From assembly GCA_035275405.1 (NCBI GenBank), contig DATEMU010000003.1, forward strand, positions 558,001 to 622,000: 64,000 nt of DNA, given 5' to 3'. Source of the DNA: Phycisphaerae bacterium. Lineage in GTDB: Bacteria > Planctomycetota > Phycisphaerae > UBA1845 > UTPLA1. Every line of letters begins with the position of its first letter. Within the stretch, counting starts at the first letter, position 1. A model generated the notes under the pieces. That model was not told the origin of the DNA. It searched no databases and worked only from the letters and a program-made list of their open reading frames with translations. Of this stretch, positions 36,361 to 46,293 are shown one piece after another. The position numbers and the translations under genes are program-made.

Positions 36361-36966
36361 TCACCCGCCCAGAAAGCTCGCCTCGTATCGCTTGACGATG
36401 TCGCGCAATTTCTCAACTACGCGGTTCTTCGCGTTGTATATTTCCTGCGGCGTCAATCCGATCTGAGTCGAGACCGCCTCGACTGGCTCATGGCGAAGTA
36501 CGACGCGTTCGAATGCTTCGATGGTCCGTTCGTTGAAACGTGTCGTCTCGCGCAGTTCCCGGATGGCCTGCTGAAAGATGAACCGGCGTTCCTCTTGTTC
36601 CCACGCCGAATCCGCGTCCGCCTCGACCGGCAGGTCCAGGATCGCCGATTCTCCCCGAGTCACCCGCCGACGGGCGGCCGATCGCCACAGATCCGCCACT
36701 CGGCAACGTGCGATGCCGATGAGCCACGATCGCAGACGGCCCTGGGCACGATCGTACTTGTGATTTCGATAGTCCTGTACAAAGCAGGCCAGCGTCTCCT
36801 GGGCGACATCCGCGGCATCCGCCTCATTGAGCCCGGTTCGGCGGAGGAACGCCACCAGGATGGGTCGATAACGGCGGTCAAACTCGTCCCATGCTGCTCG
36901 ATTACCCTGCTCGTGGAGACCGTCGAGCAAGGCGGTCGTCGTTACATAAAGATTGGGTGAACTCAC
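36361..36966 (-). CDS. ECF sigma factor
   Basis: 201 residues. Region 2 is visible as WDEFDRRYRPILVAFLRRTG and DVAQETLACFVQDYRNHKYDRAQGRLRSWLIGIARCRVADLWR; region 4 as TRFNERTIEAFERVVLRHEPVEAVSTQIGLTPQEIYNAKNRVVEKL. The spacer between them is short. This is the type of ECF sigma found beside Ser/Thr kinases in planctomycetes. It directs RNA polymerase to a small regulon on an external or phosphorylation signal. It is the first gene of the kinase operon and has a good promoter upstream (36993-37021). Confidence 0.93.
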   Translation of the reverse strand: MSSPNLYVTTTALLDGLHEQGNRAAWDEFDRRYRPILVAFLRRTGLNEADAADVAQETLACFVQDYRNHKYDRAQGRLRSWLIGIARCRVADLWRSAARRRVTRGESAILDLPVEADADSAWEQEERRFIFQQAIRELRETTRFNERTIEAFERVVLRHEPVEAVSTQIGLTPQEIYNAKNRVVEKLRDIVKRYEASFLGG

Positions 36967-36992
36967 GCTTCCTTCCCCGATGCGATAAATCC

Positions 36993-37021
36993 ATTATACC
37001 TAATTGGTTACGCGACTCCAA
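36993..37021 (-). promoter_or_regulatory. Sigma-70-type promoter for the ECF sigma/kinase operon
   Basis: On the minus strand TTGGAG (37016-37021) and TATAAT (36993-36998) are separated by 17 bases. The -10 lies about 26 bases before the sigma ATG. This is the best-spaced two-element promoter seen in the window. Confidence 0.7.
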
Positions 37022-37234
37022 GACCGCCCGAAACCGTTGGAAATCGCCGTCTCTGGGCTCAGAAACGCGGATTCTGGCCTTCCAACTTGGAGATTTTCCT
37101 TTCAACTACGGATGCAAGGTAAGGGCGGGTTCCCTTCTCCATACGCGCCCTGCGTATCGCCGCTGCGCCGTCGCAGATTGGCGAGTCAATACATGCCAGT
37201 CACGTGAGGGTGACGGGTGGAAGGAGTCTCAATC

Positions 37235-40200
37235 ATGTCGAAGATGCAGTACGTCCGTCGAACGGTCCTGGTCGCGATTTGTTTGTGTTTGTGCAGCGGA
37301 TTCTCGGCCTCGGCGTTCGGTCAAGGACAAGTCTGCCCTCTCCCGCCTGGAAACCAGCTCTGCGCGCCACTTCAAGCCGCGCAGTGCCAGTCGACGGTCC
37401 CGGGACTCCAGTGCCGGCCAACTCGCGTCGTCTATTCCCCCAACGCGGCGGGACTTGTCCACGCCGTTGAATGTCAGTGCGTCAATGACTCGGGCGTTTG
37501 TGGTCCCGTCTCGGTCGTGGGCGACTTTGTCCGCTGTCCGGGCTTTTGTCCCGTGCCTCCTCCCGGCAACGAGTGCCGCGTGTTTGCCAATGGTCAGCCG
37601 ACCGGGCAGACCCAGGTCATCTTCACCCAGTATCCCATCGGCACCGAGTTCACTTGCGACTGCCAGGCCATCGATCCGCCGCCCTGCGAGCCGGATCCGA
37701 ATCCCGCTGTCCTGGGCTGTCTGCCGCATACCTGTCCCACCCCGAGCGAAACCTGTAAGCCCCGCTGCATCCTCTTGGACTTCCAGGGGCTGATCACGGT
37801 CACTGATTGCGAATGCACGCCCGATCCGCAGCCCGGGGTACAGGGCTGTCACGTCGCGCCGCCCGATGCGGTGAATCCAGAGCCTTACTGCGTGGGCGAT
37901 TGTCCGCCGGGGTTCACCTGCTTCAGCACGGTCACGACCACGCCGAATGGCACGCTGTACTGCTGCGAGTGCCGGCCCGATCCGCCGGAGTGCGTGCCCA
38001 CGTCAGACCGCCAGAACTGCGTCAACTTCGTGTGCCCCGGCCCCGTCCCTCCGATCGACCAATGCAAGCCGCGGTGCGTCCGCTATCAGCCCGGCACGCC
38101 GTTCTACGAAGTGCTCGAGTGTGATTGCCGAAATCCCCAGGAGTGTCATGTGGAGATCGGCGCGGTGGGAACGGTGCCGCACTGCGAAGGCGGATGTCCG
38201 CCGGGTCAGGTCTGCGTGACCAACGAAGTTCAAAACGGCGACGGCACGATCACGATCTGCTGCGACTGCATTGATCCGACCTGCGAGTGCCTCGGCGACG
38301 TGGATGGCAACGGAATCCTCAATGCCCAGGATATCGCCGGATTCGTCCGCTGCTTCCTTGGCAACCCCTTGCCCACCGACAACTGCACCTGCGCCGACAT
38401 GGATGAGAACGGCGTGTACACGGCCGTCGATATCAACCTGTTTGTCATGGCCATTCTCTCCAAGTCCAAGTGCTTCGACGATCCCTGCTGCCCGCAAACT
38501 GATCTCGATTTGGACATCGGCTCGGGCGTCGATGACAACGGCAACCTTATTCCCGTCGGCCAGGATGATGACGACACCATCGTCACCCTCGATGCCAGCG
38601 GGGGGACCGTGCCGAGACCGGCCACCGTGGTCACGCCGCACCCGTTCTGGAACACCATCCCCGGGACGCAGTGGGTCAGCGCGACCTATTTTGGTCCGAA
38701 CGGGGATTACCAATACAAATTCTGCTTCTGTCTCGACCCGCGCGCCAAGAACCCGGTGTTCACGATTCAGAGCCGCGCCGATGATGCCGGGCAGGTCTAT
38801 CTCAACGGCAATTTACTGGGCAATACCGGAGGGTTCAGCGACGTCAATCCGACCACGCTGAGCACGAACAATCCGAACCACTTCATCTTCGGCGGGGAGA
38901 ACTGCGTCACCATCAACGTCCAGAACATCGGCGGCGCGCCCACTGGGGTCAACTACCTGGCCAACATCACTGCCGTCGACGGGGCCTGCTGCTGCCCGCC
39001 GCAGGACCTGGATAAGTCGCTCAACACCGGCGTCGATGACAACGGCAACTTCATCGGCAACGGGCTCGACGATGACGACTGGGTAGTAGTGGTTGATGCC
39101 TCCGGCGGATTTACCCCCCGGCCAGCCACGGTCATCACCAACATCCATCCGCTGTGGGACACGGTGCCGGGGACCCAGTGGATCTCCGCCAACCAGAACG
39201 GGCCCAACGGACTCTACGTGTACCAGTACTGCTTCTGCCTCGACCCGCGGTTCAAGAACCCGGTTCTCACCCTCGATGTGCTCGCCGATGACTACGCGCA
39301 GCTCTTCCTCAACGGCAACCCCATCGGCGCCACGCCCAACGGCTGGGCCTTCCAGAATCCGCCGACGCACATCGTGGTCACCAATCCGGGCTTTTTCCGG
39401 GCCTGCGAGAACTGCATCGAGGTCCACGTGCTGAACTCCGGCGGGCCGCCCACCGGGCTCAATATCGGGGGCAGCATCGTCGCCGAGGATGGCCGGTGCT
39501 GTGACGACCGGCCGCTGTCCTGCTGCACCAGCGACGGGTTCTGCATCGACCTGCCGCCGGGAACCACGACCTGTCCCACCGGCGAAGCACCGTTCGAAGG
39601 GCCGTGCGGCCCGCCGCAGGCCTGCTGTTTGCCGGACGGCTCCTGCCAGACGATCGATCCGCGGTGCTGCGAACAACGCGGCGGGACCGTCATGCCCGCG
39701 GGCCAGACGTGCAGCCCGCAGCCCCAGGCCTGCTGCATCGACACGCCGAATGGCCAATCGTGCATCGTGGTTGATCCGCTCTGCTGCGTCGTGATTTACA
39801 ACGGCGTGGTGAACCCGGCCTTCAACCATTGCGCCGACACCGATGGCGACGGCATCCCCAATGCCTGTCAGCCGCCGCCTGATCAGTGCGAGGTCGATCC
39901 GCTGACCGGCCGCTGCCGGCAGAGCCATTGCCCCAACCCCAACCACATCTGCCAGCCCAAGTGCGTCCGCGTCGATCCGGCCACTGGTCAAGTGCTCGCC
40001 ATCGAGGTGTGCGAGTGCATGCCGACGAGCAAGTGCCATGCTGAGTTGACGCCGCCGCCGGTCGTGGCCAACTGTTTCGGTAACTGCCCGGCCCCGCAGA
40101 TTTGTCAACGGACCATCACGCCCAACCCCGACGGTACCGAGACGCATTGCTGCGAGTGCGTCGATCCGCCGCCCACGGTTTGCCCGCTGAGTTCGGCGCT

Positions 40201-40534
40201 GGGGTCGCAGATGTGCGCCCAGCGGCAGCAGGCGGATTGCCAGCTTTCGGGCGTGCCTAATGAGACCTGTCACCCGCGGACCATTATCACCAACGGGCCG
40301 GGGCAGGGGATCTTCGTGGAGCAGTGCGACTGCGTCACGACCGGCGAGCCGTGCGGTCCGATTGATGTGCAACCGGCGGCGACGCAGGGCGACTTTATCC
40401 TCCGCTGTGTGGGGCCGTGCGGGCCGGACGCGGGGTGCAATGTGTTCGTCAACAACACCCCCATGGGGCCGCAGGTGAATACCGCGACCCTGCCGGCGGG
40501 TAGCACGGTGAGGTGTCAGTGTTTTATTCCATAG
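37235..40534 (+). CDS. Giant Cys-rich secreted protein with dockerin-like loop and duplicated module
   Basis: 1099 residues from ATG 37235, preceded by AAGGAG. A signal peptide ends at about AFGQG. The first 340 residues hold repeated Cys-rich units (CxPPG, CDC, CCEC). Around 350-405 is a dockerin-like calcium-loop segment (GDVDGNGILNAQDI ... DMDENGVYTAVDI). Two 165-residue modules follow, at about 418-584 and 585-755, starting DLDIGSGVDDNGN and DLDKSLNTGVDDNGN; they are clear tandem duplicates. More Cys-rich repeats fill the rest. It is likely a surface or matrix protein crosslinked by disulfides. No C-terminal sorting motif is obvious. Confidence 0.85.
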   Translation: MSKMQYVRRTVLVAICLCLCSGFSASAFGQGQVCPLPPGNQLCAPLQAAQCQSTVPGLQCRPTRVVYSPNAAGLVHAVECQCVNDSGVCGPVSVVGDFVRCPGFCPVPPPGNECRVFANGQPTGQTQVIFTQYPIGTEFTCDCQAIDPPPCEPDPNPAVLGCLPHTCPTPSETCKPRCILLDFQGLITVTDCECTPDPQPGVQGCHVAPPDAVNPEPYCVGDCPPGFTCFSTVTTTPNGTLYCCECRPDPPECVPTSDRQNCVNFVCPGPVPPIDQCKPRCVRYQPGTPFYEVLECDCRNPQECHVEIGAVGTVPHCEGGCPPGQVCVTNEVQNGDGTITICCDCIDPTCECLGDVDGNGILNAQDIAGFVRCFLGNPLPTDNCTCADMDENGVYTAVDINLFVMAILSKSKCFDDPCCPQTDLDLDIGSGVDDNGNLIPVGQDDDDTIVTLDASGGTVPRPATVVTPHPFWNTIPGTQWVSATYFGPNGDYQYKFCFCLDPRAKNPVFTIQSRADDAGQVYLNGNLLGNTGGFSDVNPTTLSTNNPNHFIFGGENCVTINVQNIGGAPTGVNYLANITAVDGACCCPPQDLDKSLNTGVDDNGNFIGNGLDDDDWVVVVDASGGFTPRPATVITNIHPLWDTVPGTQWISANQNGPNGLYVYQYCFCLDPRFKNPVLTLDVLADDYAQLFLNGNPIGATPNGWAFQNPPTHIVVTNPGFFRACENCIEVHVLNSGGPPTGLNIGGSIVAEDGRCCDDRPLSCCTSDGFCIDLPPGTTTCPTGEAPFEGPCGPPQACCLPDGSCQTIDPRCCEQRGGTVMPAGQTCSPQPQACCIDTPNGQSCIVVDPLCCVVIYNGVVNPAFNHCADTDGDGIPNACQPPPDQCEVDPLTGRCRQSHCPNPNHICQPKCVRVDPATGQVLAIEVCECMPTSKCHAELTPPPVVANCFGNCPAPQICQRTITPNPDGTETHCCECVDPPPTVCPLSSALGSQMCAQRQQADCQLSGVPNETCHPRTIITNGPGQGIFVEQCDCVTTGEPCGPIDVQPAATQGDFILRCVGPCGPDAGCNVFVNNTPMGPQVNTATLPAGSTVRCQCFIP

Positions 40535-40550
40535 GCCGGATTGCCAAAGC

Positions 40551-40587
40551 AATCGCCCCGGCTGGCATTGCGTCAACCGGGGCGATT
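40551..40587. terminator. 11-bp perfect hairpin between convergent secreted-protein genes
   Basis: AATCGCCCCGG at 40551-40561 pairs perfectly with CCGGGGCGATT at 40577-40587, with a 15-base loop. It lies between the ends of the two convergent giant genes. No U-tract follows on either strand, so it probably acts as a bidirectional processing or terminating hairpin. Confidence 0.65.
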
Positions 40588-40635
40588 ATGAAAGGAGTCT
40601 TGGGTTGTTGACCGTAGGACGACCGACGGCTTGAT

Positions 40636-43600
40636 CTACGGACAGGAAGAATCCGCCCCGCCGTTCAGGCGGCAGCAGACGAACCGCTGGATGTCTTCGC
40701 CATTCGCCAGCGTATCGCTGTTGAGGTCCGCCCGCTCAACGGTGGCAGTGGTCACGACGTTGCCGAGGAGCACCTCGACGAACAGGGCCGTGTCGACGTC
40801 GTCGCAGTCATTATCGCCGTCGATGTCGCCGCAGCGCTTGCTGAGACACAAGGGGCCATTGAAGCCCAGGTGAGCGTTCAAGATCGCCAAATCGGCGTTA
40901 TCCACAACCTCGTCGCCGTTCAGGTCACCATCAGCCCAGCCGCCCGCTCTCGGAAAAGGCGCGACCGGGTTAATGCCCTGGAGCCTGTCGCTATCCACGG
41001 CGTTCACGTCGCCATCGAGATTCACATCGCCGTACTCCGTGCACAGGATCGTATGGACGATCTGGTCCACGTCGCGCTGATCGATGACGAGATTGCTGTC
41101 CATGTCGCAACTCAGGTCGATCAGTGCCGCGTGATCGAGGTAGGTGCCCCAATCGCCGCGATTGGCATAGACGTAGTCGATATCGTCTGCATCAACGCTG
41201 AGGTCGTGTCCGTTCGGGAAGGCCCCGCGGAAGGGACCCTGGACGCTGCCGGCCACGTCGCCGCGCGAATCGCCGGACTTGTAGGCTGCGCCCGTGGTGT
41301 GCGCCAGCGTGCCGAAATAGTTGTTGTTGGCCGTGAGGGCGAACCATGCGTCATCCACGTCGATGAAGCCCTGCTTACGGTCGAGATTTCCGGAGACGGA
41401 ATCGAGGGCCAGACCGTCCGCGAAGTAGCGGGCGTCAAGGCTGTCAAAGTTGCCGTCGCCGTCGAAGTCGCCGATGACCTCGGGAATGACAAAGTCGTCG
41501 AAGGTCGGCGTACCGGCCAAGCCGCCGCCCGTTCCCGCCGAGACGCCCTCGGCCGTCTGAAAGGCCCGCGGATCCTGGAGGGCCAGCATCATGTCGGCGA
41601 TGTCATTGATGTTGCGCAGGCCGTCGTCGTTGAAGTCGCCGGCGATGCGGTTGCGGACATTCAGCCGATGGGTATTGCCGATGACGTTGATGACGAAGGC
41701 AGCTCCATTCCAACCGTAGTAGCGGCCGTTGGAGCTGCCGTCGCTATAGGTCCCGCCGCCTCCGGTTGCCCGGTCATTTCGCCGGGGAACGAGGCCGGCA
41801 ACGTTGACGCTGCCGAAGGTGTACGTCCGCGTCGTGTTGCTGCAGCGGACATAATTCTGGGCTGCCTGCACGAAACCGGGATTCGCGCTGGCGTGAACGT
41901 TCGTGGGGTTGCTGCCGACAGGGAGACCATCCGCGGAGGCCGTCGGCATGAAATTGCGGGCGATGGCTTCTCCCGGCATGTTGAAGTTGAGATCGCTGGG
42001 CGGGTTTCCGGCAAAGGCTAGAAGCGAATCCGAGATGTTGCGGATGTAGTCCCGCGCGGCGAGGTTGGCCATCGGGGGGTTCGTGTTGCCGTTGCGGCCC
42101 GATTCGGGGTCACCCACCGTGCCGAAGGTCTGGGCAGCGCCGATCTGGTAGCCGCAGCGAGGATCGTCGTTGTCCAGAATCGTGGACACTGACGGCCGGA
42201 CGTATCCGCCGTGGGCCGGGGTAAGTTCATCCGCAGGGTTCGGACAACCGGGGATGGCCGGAACCCCATTGAAGGGCAGGTTCGCCGGTCCGCCGTCGCA
42301 GGCGTCGGCTGAGCAATCGCTGTCGATGACGCCATCGCCGTCGCCGTCGATATCCTTGCAGACGCTGAGCATTTCGTAACGTCCGGCCGCCGTATCGTCC
42401 GCGGCCCGACTGGAGCCGAAGTAGCCGGTGAAACCGATCGCCAGTCGTCGGTCCGTGACCGCGTCCTCCATGATGCCGGAACCGCCGCAGTTCGTCGGCT
42501 GCGTGCGGGAACCGATGGGCAGCATTTCGATTCCGGCCTGGTCGTTCACGACGCCGAGTCGGACCTCCTGGGAGGTGTTGACTCGCGGTCCCAAGTGATC
42601 GCCAACGCACCAACTGGGGTCAATGCCCAATCCGTTGGCCCAGGTATTCCGCGTGCCCGATCCCACGTCGCGAACGCATGCCGTAACGTTTTCGCCGTTC
42701 GGAAGCCGACCGGCCACAAAGACGTACTGCATTTCGGTGTACTTGATGTTCTCCCGGCCGACACCGCGGCTGGCGATGCAGCAGACCGGCGACCAGGCGG
42801 TCACGGAGTCAAAGATCGTGTTGGCGTCCGGCACCGGTGTGATCGGCGGATTGTTGTTGAGGTTCAGGGATAAGGGGCCGCGCTCCAGCGACGCCAGCAG
42901 ATTGGGATAGCCGCTCAGCGTGGCGTGGTGCGAACCCTCGGAGTTCTGTCCATAACCCGAAGTGGTCGGCTTGGTATGCCACACGGCGCTGCCCGCGGGT
43001 CCTTTTACGGCCCAGGCACTGGGGACGTCCGTGTTGGAAATGTCAATGCTGTTTTGGAGGACCGGCGTCCCGCTTTCGTCGTTGATCATGGCGTCGCAGT
43101 CGCTGTCTGCGATGCACGCATTAAGCGGTGAGACCTGAGCACCCAGGTTGGCGTAGCGTTGCCGGTTGAGGAGGCCCCGCTCGGAAGGAACGTTCGTCGG
43201 AATAGTGCCGAGCAGTTGATAGTCTACGAACTCGACAAACCCCTCAACCGATCCGACAGAGCGGTAATTCACCAGCCAGTGCCCTTCGAACGGCACGGCG
43301 CAGAGATAGCTGGGGGCAAGCTGATCGACAAAATCGCCGACGCCGTTGCAGTTGATGTCGACAAAGCCATGGAAGGGCACCGGCAAAGAGGGACAAGCCG
43401 GCATCGAACGAGCGATGAAGTCGTGGTCGGGGTTGTTGTAATCGTTCGTAATGGCGGGCTGCTCGAAGAAGTCAACGAACAATGTCGCGCCGGAGATGTT
43501 GACTTGGCCGCCGTTGTAGGTGCCGTTGAGGCTTTGCCCCGTCGGATCCTCGAAGTTGAAGGTCACGGAATCGCAGACGCATGGCGATTTGCAGTCCGTA

Positions 43601-43893
43601 CTATAGCCGGTGAATACGCCAATGGCCGCGTTGCAATCGAATTCCGTCTCCCGCGTGCAATCGGTACCGCCGACGCAACACGCCCCCAGACACGCATCAC
43701 AGGTCGTGTCGTCGCCGCGGTACGTTCCGCCCGCCAGGGCGCATGCGGCGGACGTCTCGATCGTGCAATTGCCGGCCGGTAAGGGGTGGCAACACGCGCC
43801 GGACTGCGCCCACGCCGGAGCCGCCAACGCCACCACCAGAATCGCGGCCAGGCCGCCGACGAAAAACGGTCCCACGCTGGATTGGATCTTCAT
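40636..43893 (-). CDS. Secreted protein with Cys-rich N-terminus and about six dockerin-like loops
   Basis: 1085 residues from ATG 43893, with GGAGGCAGAAG as ribosome-binding region. Signal peptide ends near AAPAWAQ. Residues 28-110 contain ACC/CC...C repeats. The large middle part is beta-rich, with no named fold recognised. The last 350 residues contain successive calcium-loop segments: GDFNDDGLRNINDIA, GDFDGDGNFDSLDA, GDVNLDGDVNAVDS, GDLNGDEVVDNADL, GDIDGDNDCDDVDT and ADLNSDTLANGEDI. These resemble dockerin or EF-hand repeats. The protein is probably exported and calcium-stabilised; the ligand is unknown. Confidence 0.85.
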   Translation of the reverse strand: MKIQSSVGPFFVGGLAAILVVALAAPAWAQSGACCHPLPAGNCTIETSAACALAGGTYRGDDTTCDACLGACCVGGTDCTRETEFDCNAAIGVFTGYSTDCKSPCVCDSVTFNFEDPTGQSLNGTYNGGQVNISGATLFVDFFEQPAITNDYNNPDHDFIARSMPACPSLPVPFHGFVDINCNGVGDFVDQLAPSYLCAVPFEGHWLVNYRSVGSVEGFVEFVDYQLLGTIPTNVPSERGLLNRQRYANLGAQVSPLNACIADSDCDAMINDESGTPVLQNSIDISNTDVPSAWAVKGPAGSAVWHTKPTTSGYGQNSEGSHHATLSGYPNLLASLERGPLSLNLNNNPPITPVPDANTIFDSVTAWSPVCCIASRGVGRENIKYTEMQYVFVAGRLPNGENVTACVRDVGSGTRNTWANGLGIDPSWCVGDHLGPRVNTSQEVRLGVVNDQAGIEMLPIGSRTQPTNCGGSGIMEDAVTDRRLAIGFTGYFGSSRAADDTAAGRYEMLSVCKDIDGDGDGVIDSDCSADACDGGPANLPFNGVPAIPGCPNPADELTPAHGGYVRPSVSTILDNDDPRCGYQIGAAQTFGTVGDPESGRNGNTNPPMANLAARDYIRNISDSLLAFAGNPPSDLNFNMPGEAIARNFMPTASADGLPVGSNPTNVHASANPGFVQAAQNYVRCSNTTRTYTFGSVNVAGLVPRRNDRATGGGGTYSDGSSNGRYYGWNGAAFVINVIGNTHRLNVRNRIAGDFNDDGLRNINDIADMMLALQDPRAFQTAEGVSAGTGGGLAGTPTFDDFVIPEVIGDFDGDGNFDSLDARYFADGLALDSVSGNLDRKQGFIDVDDAWFALTANNNYFGTLAHTTGAAYKSGDSRGDVAGSVQGPFRGAFPNGHDLSVDADDIDYVYANRGDWGTYLDHAALIDLSCDMDSNLVIDQRDVDQIVHTILCTEYGDVNLDGDVNAVDSDRLQGINPVAPFPRAGGWADGDLNGDEVVDNADLAILNAHLGFNGPLCLSKRCGDIDGDNDCDDVDTALFVEVLLGNVVTTATVERADLNSDTLANGEDIQRFVCCRLNGGADSSCP

Positions 43894-43981
43894 CTTCTGC
43901 CTCCGTTCAAAAACGATTGCCAGTTCGTCCATCCGTGCGAAAAGTTGCTTCTTTCCCCTCCCGCACGCTCTTCATTGCCAC

Positions 43982-45019
<1,038 letters not shown>

Positions 45020-45508
45020 AGAATTCTTCCTCTCTCGCGCGGCGCCTTATTAACGAATTCGCACGGTAAACCGGACGTGTTAGGGTCCGACAAGCGACTC
45101 GTTAATAGCCAGTTAATCCTCAGTTAAGGTCCGATGCCCGTTCCTTCGAGCGGCTGGGCAAGTCCGCAGCGGTCTTCGGACGCGAATCGCAGATACCGGT
45201 CGACGGCTGCTAACCGGAGCCGCGCGCAAAGGGTTAGAAGTGTCGTCAAGCCGTAGTGAGACGCGATCGCGCCTTGCGAATGCAGGAAATGGTCACGCTT
45301 TCAAGTTAGCGCTCGATGAAGAGCCGGTTAGCGCCGGACCAAGATTGAGTAAGATTCGAACTAGGAATTGATGAAGGGGCGCATAAAAAAACCAATGCCG
45401 CGCGTCGTGGCGACACGCGGCACCGGTTATTCTTGTCCAAGGTCCATCGCCTGGTGAGCGCTCAGGAGCGCCGCCTGGACCCTCAGGACTCTAGGTCCGA
45501 CCGCCGAT
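45020..45508. other. 489-base stretch: terminator plus unassigned sequence
   Basis: Between the pilin-like gene and the polycationic gene, both minus strand. It contains the terminator at 45385-45426. The rest shows no supported ORF; short frames here have no coding features. Promoter elements for the pilin gene are not obvious. Reading 45020-45380 finds AT-rich patches such as TTAATAGCCAGTTAATCCTCAG that could hold them. Confidence 0.4.
45385..45426 (-). terminator. Intrinsic terminator of the polycationic protein gene
   Basis: On the minus strand the RNA folds as a 16-bp stem with a few G-U pairs (CCGGUGCCGCGUGUCG with CGACGCGCGGCAUUGG, loop CCA) followed by seven U. It lies about 80 bases after the stop of the gene at 45509. 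This is a textbook rho-independent terminator. Confidence 0.85.
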
Positions 45509-45964
45509 TTACCAGGCGACGTAGCTGCGGCGGGCCTTGTTCGTGCGATTGTAGCGCGTGTTCCAACCGGTCCGGCGGGCCTTCGTGCTGGTCCGTCGGT
45601 TCTTGCGGATCATGGTCCGGCGAGCATTAGTGCGCTTGGCGAAGCGGCGCTTGGCGTAGCCGCGAATGCTGGTCTTGCGGCCATACGTCTTGCGGCCGCG
45701 GCGGATCGTCGTCATGCTGCCGATGTTGCTGATCTTGCAATTTCGCGTGATCCACTTCCACGAGCCGAAGCCGCACTTCTTCCACTGCTTGCAGAACTGA
45801 TTCAGCTCTTTGCAGATCCGAACGCACTCGGCCTTCAGGAAGCGCTTCTCGGTCATGGTTTTTGCGGCGGCGAACCGTCGCGCGAACCGCTTGAACTGCG
45901 CCTGCTTGCGCGTAATCACCGCTCGGAAATTCGACTTGCTGAACGTGTTGGTCTTGAAACCCAT
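45509..45964 (-). CDS. Strongly basic protein with no Asp and only three Glu
   Basis: 151 residues, ATG preceded by AAAGGGAC. The protein is about one third Lys and Arg. All three Glu lie before residue 55 and there is no Asp anywhere, so the last 98 or so residues carry no acid at all. Residues 36-80 hold four Cys in a helical, Trp-containing part (RICKELNQFCKQWKKCGFGSW). The last 65 residues are RRGRKTYGRK-like repeats with Arg, Thr and Asn. This composition suggests binding to DNA, RNA or another polyanion, like a histone-H1-like tail. I recognise no family. Its own terminator and ribosome-binding site support a real, well-expressed gene. Confidence 0.75.
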   Translation of the reverse strand: MGFKTNTFSKSNFRAVITRKQAQFKRFARRFAAAKTMTEKRFLKAECVRICKELNQFCKQWKKCGFGSWKWITRNCKISNIGSMTTIRRGRKTYGRKTSIRGYAKRRFAKRTNARRTMIRKNRRTSTKARRTGWNTRYNRTNKARRSYVAW

Positions 45965-46293
45965 GTGACTTGTCCCTTTCTAGAGAACCATCGATGATCC
46001 CCGGGTCCAGTACCTGGGGTTCTGGCGTGTCGTCGGCACCCCGGAGACCCGAGTTAAGGTAACGGGACGAGGACTTGCTGATTTTCTATTCGAAGGGGAC
46101 GCTATCGAACCTCGATGCAGATTTGCTATACAATTTGTTCAGGATTGTTTTTGCGGGACCTCAACCGTAAGATACAGCCACTGCGCGGCTTACGTCGCGG
46201 CGATGAATTTATGGCTTACTTTTTGTCATATCGGACCCTAACTCCGCCGCTGCGGAGCGGTCTAAACAGTTGAACAGCGCGGCGGCCCGCCGG
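45965..46293. other. 329-base divergent intergenic region
   Basis: It separates the polycationic gene (minus) from the sigma operon (plus). TGCTATACA at 46124-46132 is a weak candidate extended -10 for the plus strand. A run of T (GTTTTTG) lies at about 46146. No small RNA or ORF could be supported. Confidence 0.35.

Noticed and set aside
38813-40576. 587-codon minus-strand frame inside the giant secreted protein gene
   Set aside because: Antisense shadow of the Cys-rich frame; the sense frame has the signal peptide, repeats and ribosome-binding site.
40870-42021. 383-codon plus-strand frame in the dockerin protein gene
   Set aside because: Shadow of the opposite frame; Val/Ala/Ile pattern arises from GC-rich third positions.
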